A DNA stretch of 6,791 bases, taken from positions 1-6,791 of the forward strand of contig DASXFW010000331.1 of the NCBI GenBank assembly GCA_036489395.1, read 5' to 3'. The notes beneath the pieces are model-generated. The model saw nothing but the letters and a program-made list of their open reading frames with translations. It did no database searches and was not told the origin of the DNA. This stretch comes from JASHVB01 sp036489395 (GTDB lineage Bacteria > Pseudomonadota > Alphaproteobacteria > Acetobacterales > Acetobacteraceae). The position numbers were made by a program, and so were the translations under genes. Below, piece by piece: positions 1-6,620 of this stretch; within the stretch, counting starts at the first letter, position 1; every line of letters begins with the position of its first letter.

Positions 1-50
1 GATCCCCCGCCAAAATGCCCCCTCCCGCCCAGCCAGCCAAGTAAAGGGTT

Positions 51-122
51 CCAAGGGCAATGCCCTTGGCGGGGATCCAAGGGGCAGCGCCCCTTGGTAG
101 GGTTACAGGGGCGAAGCCCCTG
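51..122. repeat. Cluster of three perfect hairpins upstream of ligA
   Basis: Three perfect inverted repeats follow one another. At 51-69 arms CCAAGGGCA/TGCCCTTGG flank 1 nt. At 77-97 arms CCAAGGGGC/GCCCCTTGG flank AGC. At 106-122 arms CAGGGGC/GCCCCTG flank GAA. The linkers are only 7 and 8 nt (70-76 and 98-105). The first two arms are near-identical in sequence, and the third is a shorter variant without the AA/TT. The cluster resembles multi-hairpin intergenic repeats that I associate with Acetobacteraceae genomes (inference). No T-run follows any hairpin, so a classical intrinsic terminator is not supported. The rest of 1-163 shows no gene and no convincing sigma-70 promoter. Confidence 0.85.
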
Positions 123-150
123 ACCTTCCTCCCCTGATGCACGGCTGACA

Positions 151-156
151 GAGGGA
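151..156 (+). promoter_or_regulatory. Ribosome binding site of ligA
   Basis: A GAGGGA purine run lies 7 nt before the GTG at 164 and 10 nt before the ATG at 167. The two start codons are adjacent (GTGATG), so the site favours the GTG slightly but cannot exclude the ATG. The choice changes the protein by one residue. Confidence 0.55.
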
Positions 157-163
157 CGTTGGC

Positions 164-2239
164 GTGATGACGTCTGTCGAGGACCTGACAGAGCAGGAAG
201 CTGCATCGGAGTTGGCGCGCCTGGCGCAAGAGATCGCGCATCATGATCGGCTGTACCACCAGCAGGACGCGCCGGAGATTTCCGACGCGGAGTACGACGC
301 GCTGCGCCGCCGCAATCTTGCGATCGAGGTGCGCTTCCCGGAGCTGATCCGTCCGGACTCCCCGTCGCAACGCGTCGGCGGTGCGCCGGAGACCGGCTTC
401 GCCAAGCTGCGTCATCGCGTGCCGATGCTGTCGCTCGACAACGCGATGAACCCCGAGGAGTTCGCGGATTTCTGTGCCCGAGCGCGCCGCTTCGTCGGCA
501 TGGCGGCCGACGCGCCGTTGGACTTTGTCGCGGAGCCGAAGATCGATGGCCTGTCAATCAACCTGACTTACGAACACGGCCGGTTCGTGCATGGCGCGAC
601 GCGCGGCGACGGCACGGAAGGCGAGGAAGTCACCGCCAATCTGCACACGATGAAGTCGGTGCCGGCGAAGCTGAAAGGCCACGCTCCGGCGCTGATCGAA
701 ATCCGCGGCGAAGTGTTCATGACCAAGGCGGATTTCCTGGCACTGAACGAGGCGCAGGCCGCGGCGGACCACAGGTTGTTCGCCAATCCGCGCAATGCGG
801 CCGCGGGAAGTCTGCGCCAGCTCGATCCGTCGATCACCGCCGGCCGCCCCCTGTCGCTGTTCGCCTACGCGATGGGCGAATCCAGCGAAGCGGTGGCGGC
901 GACGCATTGGGAATATCTGGAGCGGCTGCGGCACTGGGGCTTCACGGTCAATCCGTTGTCGAAACACCTGCACGGCGAGGCGGAAGCGGCCGAATTCCAG
1001 GCACGCATGGCGGCGGAACGTTCGGGTCTCGGCTACGACATCGACGGTGTGGTGTACAAGCTGAACGATCTCGCTTTGCAACGACGGCTGGGGTTTGCCG
1101 GCCGTGCGCCACGCTGGGCGATCGCCTGGAAATTCCCCGCCGAGCAAGCAATGACGGTGCTGAAGGAGATCCGCATCCAGGTGGGGCGCACCGGCGCACT
1201 AACACCCGTGGCGCGGTTGGAGCCGGTGAATGTCGGCGGCGTACTGGTACAGAACGCCACGCTGCACAACGAGGACGAGATCGCCCGCAAGGACATCCGC
1301 ATCGGCGACACCGTGGTGCTGCAACGGGCCGGCGACGTGATTCCGCAAATCGTGTCGGTGGTGCTGGAGCGGCGGCCGGATGGTACTGAGCCGTATCATT
1401 TCCCCGAGGTTTGTCCGGCGTGCGGCAGCCACGCGGTGCGCCCGCCGGGCGAGGCGGTGCGGCGTTGCACGGGCGGACTGATCTGCCCGGCGCAACGCGT
1501 CGAACGGCTGATCCATTTCGTGTCGCGCCCGGCATTCGACATCGACGGGCTCGGCGAAAAGACCATCCAGGAATTCTTCGACGAAGGCTGGCTGCACAGC
1601 CCGGCGGATTTGTTCCACCTGCCCGAACGCGAGGCGGAGATCGCCCAACGCGAAGGCTGGGGCAAAGTGTCGGCGCGCAACCTGTCGCGTGCGATCGAGG
1701 CGCGGCGGCACGTGCCGTTGGACCGCTTCATCTACGCGCTCGGCATCCGCCGCATCGGCGACTCGAACGCCAAACTGCTCGCCAGGCACTATGGAAGTTT
1801 CGCGAACTGGCGAACGCAGATGCTGGCGGCGACGGAAGTGGGCTCGGAGGCGCGCGAGGAACTGGGCAGCATCGTCGGTATCGGCCCGGGCATCGCACAG
1901 GAACTGGTGGATTTCTTCGGCGAGCCCCGCAATGTCGAGACGCTGGACGAACTGGCGAAGGAACTGACGATCGAGGACGCGGCCCGCGCCGCCGCCGCCG
2001 CGGACAGCGAAGTCGCCGGCAAGACGCTGGTGTTCACCGGCACGTTGGAGACGATGACGCGGCCCGAGGCGAAGGCGCGCGCCGAGGCGCTGGGCGCCAA
2101 GGTCACGGACAGCGTGTCCAGGAAGACCGACCTCGTGGTGGTGGGCGCGGATGCCGGCTCGAAGGCGCGGCGCGCGGCGGAGCTCGGCGTGAGAACGATC
2201 ACCGAGACGGAATGGCGGGAACTGGCGGGGATGGGATAG
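164..2239 (+). CDS. ligA: NAD-dependent DNA ligase LigA
   Basis: This enzyme seals nicks in duplex DNA during replication (Okazaki fragments) and repair, using NAD+ to form a ligase-AMP intermediate. All family domains are visible in order. The N-terminal Ia domain has the NAD-binding YH at 31-32 and D-x-x-Y-D at 41-45. The adenylation domain has KIDG at 126-129 (K126 is the AMP-accepting lysine), ATRGDG at 145-150, NPRNAAAGS at 208-216, DGVVYK ending at K299 and WKFPAE around K323. The OB fold carries VGRTGALTPVA at 340-350. The zinc finger uses C417, C420, C435 and C441. A helix-hairpin-helix region spans about 445-600, and a C-terminal BRCT domain covers about 615-691 with its conserved Trp at 684. 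At 691 residues it is slightly longer than the E. coli enzyme (671), mostly through a small N-terminal extension and an Ala-rich linker (605-613) before the BRCT domain. It is complete and presumably active. It is transcribed alone here, convergent with the acylphosphatase gene; any upstream partner lies outside the window. Confidence 0.99.
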   Translation: MMTSVEDLTEQEAASELARLAQEIAHHDRLYHQQDAPEISDAEYDALRRRNLAIEVRFPELIRPDSPSQRVGGAPETGFAKLRHRVPMLSLDNAMNPEEFADFCARARRFVGMAADAPLDFVAEPKIDGLSINLTYEHGRFVHGATRGDGTEGEEVTANLHTMKSVPAKLKGHAPALIEIRGEVFMTKADFLALNEAQAAADHRLFANPRNAAAGSLRQLDPSITAGRPLSLFAYAMGESSEAVAATHWEYLERLRHWGFTVNPLSKHLHGEAEAAEFQARMAAERSGLGYDIDGVVYKLNDLALQRRLGFAGRAPRWAIAWKFPAEQAMTVLKEIRIQVGRTGALTPVARLEPVNVGGVLVQNATLHNEDEIARKDIRIGDTVVLQRAGDVIPQIVSVVLERRPDGTEPYHFPEVCPACGSHAVRPPGEAVRRCTGGLICPAQRVERLIHFVSRPAFDIDGLGEKTIQEFFDEGWLHSPADLFHLPEREAEIAQREGWGKVSARNLSRAIEARRHVPLDRFIYALGIRRIGDSNAKLLARHYGSFANWRTQMLAATEVGSEAREELGSIVGIGPGIAQELVDFFGEPRNVETLDELAKELTIEDAARAAAAADSEVAGKTLVFTGTLETMTRPEAKARAEALGAKVTDSVSRKTDLVVVGADAGSKARRAAELGVRTITETEWRELAGMG

Positions 2240-2254
2240 CCGCCGGCCCGTACC

Positions 2255-2360
2255 GTCATGCCGGCCACCAGGCGCCCGCTGGCAGGCTCCGGCCGGCATC
2301 CGCGACTTGCCTTGATACGCGCAGCACAGTCCTGGATGGCCGGCCTTCGCCCGCGATGAC
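2255..2360. repeat. Degenerate mosaic palindromic repeat in the convergent spacer
   Basis: The spacer between the ends of ligA and the acylphosphatase gene is almost filled by an imperfect palindromic element. Its outer ends are GTCAT at 2255-2259 and ATGAC at 2356-2360. Inside the left half, ATGCCGGCC (2258-2266) pairs perfectly with GGCCGGCAT (2291-2299), enclosing a smaller CCAG/CTGG hairpin. The right half, GGATGGCCGGCC...TTCGCCCG...GATGAC, looks like a decayed copy of the same type of hairpin in opposite orientation. The phrase GGCATCC.CGACTTG after the first hairpin recalls dispersed 'GTCATGCCCGGC...' palindromic repeats seen in many alphaproteobacterial spacers (recalled, not searched). 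The inner hairpin could slow polymerase from both sides, but there is no T-run, so a terminator role is only possible. Confidence 0.65.
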
Positions 2361-2376
2361 ACGTCGAGGGCGCCCG

Positions 2377-2652
2377 CTACATCGTCCCGCCGCGGTGGAA
2401 CCCCGGATACTCCGGCGGGTCCGCCATCTCCTCGTCGATACTGACGACTTCGGCCATGCGCGGGCCACGCCGGCACAGGCGCATCATCTCCTCCACCGCC
2501 GCGGTGTCGCCGGCGACCAGGGCCTCCACCGAGCCGTCCACCCGGTTCCGCACCCAGCCGGACAGCCCGAGCACCCGCGCCTTGTCGATCATCCACTCGC
2601 GGAACCCCACGCCCTGCACCCGCCCGCAGATCACCAGCCGCTTGGCGTTCAT
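2377..2652 (-). CDS. acyP: Acylphosphatase
   Basis: This small cytoplasmic enzyme of 91 residues hydrolyses the carboxyl-phosphate bond of acyl phosphates such as acetyl phosphate, carbamoyl phosphate or 1,3-bisphosphoglycerate. Its physiological substrate in bacteria is unsettled. The protein shows the family signature in order: GRVQGVGFR at 10-18, whose R18 binds the phosphate, then GLSGWVRNRVDGSVE at 29-43, whose N36 orients the attacking water. GP at 63-64 and a terminal Phe at 85 in the last strand are also present. Length matches the family (about 90-100). The frame stays open further upstream, but that part lies inside the preceding gene and has no acylphosphatase character. The ATG at 2652 places residue 1 just before the first strand and overlaps the TGA of the ATP12-family gene in an ATGA tetranucleotide. 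That overlap implies translational coupling. No strong separate Shine-Dalgarno is visible, only G-rich runs. It is the last gene of the leftward operon. Confidence 0.95.
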   Translation of the reverse strand: MNAKRLVICGRVQGVGFREWMIDKARVLGLSGWVRNRVDGSVEALVAGDTAAVEEMMRLCRRGPRMAEVVSIDEEMADPPEYPGFHRGGTM

Positions 2653-3380
2653 ACCCCTTGCCCCCGCACCCCCTGATCTCGCGTCAAAGCAATGAACCGC
2701 GCCGCCAGCGCAATGTCCCGGGCAATTGCATGCCGGCGCGCGGCGGCTTCGGCATCCTCGCCCCATTGCTCGGCCTGGAACAACTCGTCGAGCGCGCCCA
2801 GCGCGTGCGCTTCCGCGGCGTCGAGCCGGCCGTCGGCCAGAGCCAGCCCGAGTACCAGGCTGCCGAGCGCCGGCACCGCGATGCCCAGCCCGGCCAACGC
2901 CTCCGTATCGAGTGCGGCGACCGCGAGGCGCAGTGCCCCGATGCTGTCGCGATGCTGTTTCACATGAGTGATGCCCGAACCGATGCGCAGCGGCGCATCG
3001 TAGGTCAGCGCCGCCCAGTCAAGCCACGGCTGCCAGGCGCGCGCCTGGCGCTGCACCAGGCCGTCGGGGGCCTCGGCGCGGTAGCACAGCAGGTCGGTCT
3101 CGCCGTAACGCGCGATGGCATCGACCGTCAGCGCCTGATCGACGGCGATGCGCTGCTGCGCGGTGCCGGCCAGCCGGGTCAGCGGCGTGTCGGCGAACGA
3201 CATCTCGCCTCCCTTGTCACCGCCGGCGGCCTGCCATTCCGCCGCGATGGCGTGCGCCAGCGGCTCCGCACGAACGTGCAAGGCCGCCCCGCCCGGCAGG
3301 TGCATCGGCCGGCCGTCCAGCAGAACGACAAACCCCTCGTCGCCAGGTTCGGCGCGCGCGGTATCCCAGAAGCGCTTCAC
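2649..3380 (-). CDS. ATP12-family F1-ATPase assembly chaperone
   Basis: In mitochondria Atp12 binds the free alpha subunit of F1-ATPase and allows the alpha3beta3 hexamer to assemble. The alphaproteobacterial relatives are taken to do the same in the cytoplasm. The 243-residue product matches the family from end to end. KRFW is at 2-5, GFVVLLDGRP at 16-25, and AxAIAxEWQ at about 42-50. PLTRLAGTA is at 66-74, and the very characteristic TDLLCYRAEAP at 95-105 is followed by RQ at 111-112 and W at 116 and 119. GSLVLGLALADGRL is at 173-186, and DELFQAEQWGEDAEA at 198-212 carries the acidic C-terminal signature. There is no signal peptide or membrane segment. The start is GTG, chosen because KRFW is the usual N terminus and because a GAGGAG lies upstream. 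The position where many homologues have DGRPxKTP reads DGRPMHLP here, a mild divergence. It is the third gene of the operon, 15 nt after the AsmA-family gene. Confidence 0.96.
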   Translation of the reverse strand: MKRFWDTARAEPGDEGFVVLLDGRPMHLPGGAALHVRAEPLAHAIAAEWQAAGGDKGGEMSFADTPLTRLAGTAQQRIAVDQALTVDAIARYGETDLLCYRAEAPDGLVQRQARAWQPWLDWAALTYDAPLRIGSGITHVKQHRDSIGALRLAVAALDTEALAGLGIAVPALGSLVLGLALADGRLDAAEAHALGALDELFQAEQWGEDAEAAARRHAIARDIALAARFIALTRDQGVRGQGV

Positions 3381-3391
3381 GTCAAATCGGT

Positions 3392-3397
3392 CTCCTC
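3392..3397 (-). promoter_or_regulatory. Ribosome binding site of the ATP12-family gene
   Basis: On the minus strand GAGGAG overlaps the TGA stop codon (3398-3396) of the AsmA-family gene and ends 11 nt before the GTG start at 3380. The overlap supports a single polycistronic message. It also supports the GTG start, since no ATG or TTG in a better position is seen. Confidence 0.7.
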
Positions 3398-5534
3398 AAT
3401 GAAACAGCTTGTTCAACAAGGCGCCGGGGTTCGGCAGCTTCGATTGCGACGGGGCGGGGACCGCTGCCTGCTGCGACGGCGCCGCCGCGGGCGCTGCCTC
3501 GCCACGCGCCAGGGCCAGAGCACTGGCGCAGGCATCGCCCGACCCGCCACCGCCGAGCTTGCCGCCCAGCAGAGCGCCGCCCACCAGTCCCAGCGGCGTC
3601 GCCGAAGTCAGCGCCGCACCCGCGATCGTCCCCGCATTGGACGTGATCGCGCCAGCGGCGTTCACCGCAACGTCCGGCGATCGCATCGGCCCGGTCACCC
3701 GCAGCGGCACCACCAGCCCGGTTCCGATAACGCGACCCTGCGGGCGCAGCGTCATGTCCAGCGTCTCGTTGCCCAGGTTCACCGTGCCGCCTCCATCCAT
3801 CGTCAGCACGCCGCTGTCCAACACCAGCGGGGCGATCGTGGCCACCCCCTGCTTGGCCACCGCCCGGACGGCGAAGCAGCGCAGGTCCGTGGAGCCGCCG
3901 TGCGACAGCAGCCCCAGCAGATTGGCCTTGGCCAGCACCGTTCCCAGCAGCTTGTTCAGCAGTTCCACATCGATCGTGCCGCCTTGCATGCTGAGGCCCA
4001 GCGTACCGTCCAGCCCCGCGGCGATCGCGTGCGGCGACATGCCGGCGCCGTGCAGGTCGGCCAGTACCTCCAGCTTGCCCGTGGCATAGCCCGGCAGGCC
4101 GGCGGCGGCGAGCAGCGGCGCCACGTCCAGGCCGGGCGCGCGCAGGGTGAGGGCGACCGGCGGCGTGGATTGGCTGGCGTCGGCGCTGAGCGTGGCGGAC
4201 AGGTCCCCCTCCGGCAGTACCGCACTGAACGGATCGACGGTCAGCTTGCCGTTCCGCACCACGGCATGCACCGTCAGCGCGTGGTAGTCGGAGCGTCCGC
4301 TGTGCAGGTCCTGCACCGTCAGCGCGATGTCGGCATTGGCCGCGCGCAGCAGATCGAAGGGCAGCTTCGTGGTGGGGAACAGCGGCCCGGTCGCGGCGTG
4401 TTTCGGCGGCGGCGCGGCGGTGGCGCCGGTGCTCGTCTGCACTGGCTTGCCCATCGCGGCCATCAGCCCGTTGGTGTCGATGCGGTCCGACGCCAACTTC
4501 GCGGTCAGCGCCGGCGGCTGGCTTAAAGCCACGCTGGCGTCGCCGGAAATGTCGCCGTCGGGCGTGGTCAGCTTGAAGCCGTTCAGCGTGACGTGGGTGG
4601 TGTCCGTGTCGCTCAGCCGGCCCTGGAACGCGACGGACTTCAGCGCCGGCAGCTTCGTGCCGGCCAGCGGCGACAGCGCGGACAGATCGGGCACCGAGCC
4701 TTGCAGGTTCAGCGCATAGCCGCGGCCCTGCACTGGCTGCGTCGCCGTGCCCTTCACCGTGAGTTTGGCGTCCCCGACGGTTAGCGTCAGGTCGATCGGC
4801 CAGGGCACTTTCGACGCAGGGTCCTGCAACCGCGACAGCGGCCCGATCGTGCCGTTCAGGTTGATGCCCGTGCCGTTATAGGCCCCCACCAGAGCGATCT
4901 GCGTCGAGGCGTCGGATGAAGCCGCCTTCGACGACAATCGCTGCAATGCGATGGTCGTGGTCGTGTTGGTTCGGTCATCGCGGTAAGTCAGCGTGCCGTC
5001 GGCGATCGTTACCTCGGCGATGCCGATCTGCGTCGGCTCGCCTCCGGTCGATGGGCTTGCCGGCGCGGGCTGCGCCGCGGCTGCCGGCGGCGTGGCGGCG
5101 GGTGGCGTGGCGGCGGGGGGCGTGGCGGCCGGGGGCGCGAACTCCCAGTTCGACTGGCCTTTGGCATTGGTCTCCAGGTTGATGTCCGGCTTCACCAGCG
5201 ACAGGCGGTCGATCTGGATGCTGTGATGCAGCAGCGGCAGCACCGCGAGCTGCAGGTCGAGCTTCTGCAGTGTCGCCATCGTCGGGCCAGAGAAGCCGGG
5301 CGGGTTGGACAGCGCGACGTTGGAGGCCTCGACGGTTGGCTGCAGCGACAGCTTCAACCCGATCGGGCCATTAAGCATCAGGTCGCGTCCGGTCGCCTGC
5401 TTCACCGCGGCGATCACCCGCGGCTTCAGGTCGTTGGGATTGAATGTCAGCACGAACACCGTGCCGGCGCCGGCGACCAGCACGATGAGGACGGCCACAA
5501 CGATCAGTCCGATGCGTAGAGCGCGACGTGGCAT
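3396..5534 (-). CDS. AsmA-family inner-membrane-anchored protein
   Basis: AsmA-family proteins are anchored in the inner membrane with a long beta-rich periplasmic part. Relatives such as YhdP, TamB and YdbH act as bridge-like phospholipid carriers between the two membranes, and AsmA itself affects outer-membrane assembly. The 712-residue product starts with a basic MPRRALR, then one hydrophobic segment at about 8-31 (uncleaved anchor). The typical N-terminal AsmA block FNPNDLKPRVIAAVKQATGRDL is at 31-52, followed by a Leu-rich part with NPPGF and IDRLSLVKPDINLE (108-121). A Pro/Ala linker at 133-161 contains a tandem (PPAAT) repeat. The second AsmA domain spans about 385-620, with LRAANADIALTVQDL, KLTVDPFSAVLPEGDLSA and GLDGTLGLSMQGGTIDVELL, then a C-terminal LRVTGPMRSPDV. 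The tail (626-712) is Gly/Ala-rich with DACASAL, then low complexity. A GGGAGG lies 9 nt before the ATG at 5534. It follows the pseudouridine synthase gene by 39 nt. Family assignment is firm; the lipid-transfer role is inferred from relatives. Confidence 0.93.
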   Translation of the reverse strand: MPRRALRIGLIVVAVLIVLVAGAGTVFVLTFNPNDLKPRVIAAVKQATGRDLMLNGPIGLKLSLQPTVEASNVALSNPPGFSGPTMATLQKLDLQLAVLPLLHHSIQIDRLSLVKPDINLETNAKGQSNWEFAPPAATPPAATPPAATPPAAAAQPAPASPSTGGEPTQIGIAEVTIADGTLTYRDDRTNTTTTIALQRLSSKAASSDASTQIALVGAYNGTGINLNGTIGPLSRLQDPASKVPWPIDLTLTVGDAKLTVKGTATQPVQGRGYALNLQGSVPDLSALSPLAGTKLPALKSVAFQGRLSDTDTTHVTLNGFKLTTPDGDISGDASVALSQPPALTAKLASDRIDTNGLMAAMGKPVQTSTGATAAPPPKHAATGPLFPTTKLPFDLLRAANADIALTVQDLHSGRSDYHALTVHAVVRNGKLTVDPFSAVLPEGDLSATLSADASQSTPPVALTLRAPGLDVAPLLAAAGLPGYATGKLEVLADLHGAGMSPHAIAAGLDGTLGLSMQGGTIDVELLNKLLGTVLAKANLLGLLSHGGSTDLRCFAVRAVAKQGVATIAPLVLDSGVLTMDGGGTVNLGNETLDMTLRPQGRVIGTGLVVPLRVTGPMRSPDVAVNAAGAITSNAGTIAGAALTSATPLGLVGGALLGGKLGGGGSGDACASALALARGEAAPAAAPSQQAAVPAPSQSKLPNPGALLNKLFH
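5089..5133. repeat. 15-bp minisatellite, three copies, in the AsmA-family gene
   Basis: Three direct 15-bp units, GGCGTGGCGGCGGGT, GGCGTGGCGGCGGGG and GGCGTGGCGGCCGGG, lie head to tail at 5089-5103, 5104-5118 and 5119-5133. A partial fourth copy begins at 5134. Read on the minus strand they encode the PPAAT repeats of the linker at residues 134-149. Because the unit is a multiple of three, gain or loss of copies would lengthen or shorten the linker without breaking the frame. Confidence 0.9.
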
Positions 5535-5573
5535 GCGTTGTTGCCTCCCGGTGCGTGCCGAGGATCAGGGCCC

Positions 5574-6581
5574 TCAGCGTCCCGCCCGCCGTGGGGCGCG
5601 CGCTGGCGGCGCGTGGAACCCCAGGGTGCGGAACGTTTCCGCCATGTGGGGAGGCAGGTCCGCCTCGACCAGCAGCGTACCCCCTGCCGGATGGGGAAAC
5701 GCTATGGCGCGGGCGTGCAAATGCAAGTCATCGGACAGGCCCTCGATGGTCGCGGCGAAGGCGTTGTTCTGGTCGGGGCGGGCGTATTTCACGTCGCCCA
5801 GGATCGGTGCGCCGATCGCCACGCAGTGCACGCGCAGTTGATGTGTGCGGCCGGTGAGCGGACGCAGCTCCAGCCACGCGAGCTTCTGCCCGGCGTGGTC
5901 CAGCGTGCGGTAGTCGGTGATGGCGCGGGCGACGTCGGGGTCGCCGGGCTCGGCGATGGCGGTGCGCTCGCCGCGGGCGCCGCCGATGCGTTTCAGGGCG
6001 AGGTCGATGCGGCCTTCGGGCGGGATGGGGCGGCGCGCGGTGACCGCCCAGTAGGTCTTTTGCACGTCGCGTCCGCGGAACAGCGCCGCAAGCTTCGCCG
6101 CAACGCCGGGAGTGCGGGCGAGCAGCAGCGCGCCGGAGGTGTCGCGGTCCAGCCGGTGCACCAGGCGCGGACGATCCGGCGAGCCGAAGCGCAGCGCGTC
6201 CAGCATCGCGTCGAGGTGGTGGGTGATGCCCGGCCCGCCCTGCACTGGCAGGCCGTGCGGCTTGTTCAGCGCGATGACGTGGTCGTCGCGGTAGATCACC
6301 AGGCGTTGCAGGTCGCTGGCCACGCCGGGCTCGACGATCGGGGTGGGTTTGGCTGCTTGCGGCGCGGGGAGCGGCGGAATGCGCACGCTCTGGCCGGGGG
6401 TCAGGTGCGTTGCGGCCTCGGCGCGGTGGCCGTCGATGCGGATCTGGCCGGTGCGGCAGAGCTTCTGGATGGCGCTCTGCGGCAGCCCGGGGAAGTGGCG
6501 ACGGAACCACCGATCCAGCCGGATGTCGGCTTCATCGGCGGTCACGGTGCGGCTGTTCGTGGCGGTCGGGCGATCATCCAT
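5574..6581 (-). CDS. rluC: RluA-family 23S rRNA pseudouridine synthase, RluC-like
   Basis: The enzyme isomerises specific uridines of 23S rRNA to pseudouridine; E. coli RluC modifies positions 955, 2504 and 2580. The 335-residue product has an N-terminal S4 RNA-binding domain at about 18-70, running from IRLDRWFRRHFPGLPQSAIQ to GQSVRIPPLP, closely resembling RluC. The catalytic domain begins near 92 and contains VIALNKPHGLPVQGG (102-116), the active-site HRLDRDTSG at 142-150 with catalytic D145, and the C-terminal signature GRTHQLRVH at 244-252 followed by GxxxLGDxxY. Length fits RluC (319) and RluD (326). HRLDRDTSG and RIPP after the S4 domain favour RluC over RluD, but exact site specificity cannot be read from sequence. 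The frame stays open upstream to 6737. That extension is Pro/Leu low complexity from the purine tract, so the ATG at 6581 is preferred. No Shine-Dalgarno precedes this ATG. It is the first gene of the leftward operon. Confidence 0.93.
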   Translation of the reverse strand: MDDRPTATNSRTVTADEADIRLDRWFRRHFPGLPQSAIQKLCRTGQIRIDGHRAEAATHLTPGQSVRIPPLPAPQAAKPTPIVEPGVASDLQRLVIYRDDHVIALNKPHGLPVQGGPGITHHLDAMLDALRFGSPDRPRLVHRLDRDTSGALLLARTPGVAAKLAALFRGRDVQKTYWAVTARRPIPPEGRIDLALKRIGGARGERTAIAEPGDPDVARAITDYRTLDHAGQKLAWLELRPLTGRTHQLRVHCVAIGAPILGDVKYARPDQNNAFAATIEGLSDDLHLHARAIAFPHPAGGTLLVEADLPPHMAETFRTLGFHAPPARAPRRAGR

Positions 6582-6588
6582 GGCGCGG

Positions 6589-6594
6589 ATATAA
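6589..6594 (-). promoter_or_regulatory. Possible -10 element for a leaderless rluC transcript
   Basis: On the minus strand TGTTATATCC stands out in very GC-rich DNA just before the rluC start. The hexamer TTATAT ends 7 nt before the A of the ATG, so a transcript would begin at or next to the start codon. This fits the lack of a Shine-Dalgarno. No convincing -35 is visible 16-18 nt upstream; the region reads roughly GGTGCC or CTGGTG. Leaderless messages are frequent in some Alphaproteobacteria. The assignment is inference. Confidence 0.4.
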
Positions 6595-6620
6595 CAGCGG
6601 CGACCGGGACCGGCACCAGC

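Noticed and set aside
51..122. Possible CRISPR-like or intrinsic-terminator reading of the triple hairpins
   Set aside because: The repeats are palindromes of unequal sequence with 7-8 nt linkers, not direct repeats with unique 30-nt spacers, and no T-run follows any stem.
1..163. sigma-70 promoter for ligA
   Set aside because: I looked for TTGACA/TATAAT-like pairs at normal spacing and saw none that stood out. The promoter may be further upstream, outside the window.
1199..2596. Long minus-strand open frame (465 codons) antisense to ligA
   Set aside because: It overlaps a fully conserved ligA, runs into the repeat spacer and the acylphosphatase gene, and its translation is Arg/Ala/Gly-rich with no recognisable motif. 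It is typical of stop-poor antisense frames in GC-rich genes.
2653..2766. N-terminal extension of the acylphosphatase to an upstream ATG at 2766
   Set aside because: The extra 38 residues lie in another frame of the ATP12-family gene and lack acylphosphatase features. The ATG at 2652 gives the normal family length and an ATGA coupling site.
2658..4526. Long plus-strand open frame (622 codons) antisense to the ATP12-family and AsmA-family genes
   Set aside because: The translation is Arg/Gln/His-rich without domains, and both opposite-strand genes are clearly real. It is a GC-composition shadow.
5305..5841. Plus-strand open frame (178 codons) crossing the start of the AsmA-family gene and the end of rluC
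   Set aside because: It is antisense to two conserved coding regions, has no motifs, and its composition looks like a shadow.
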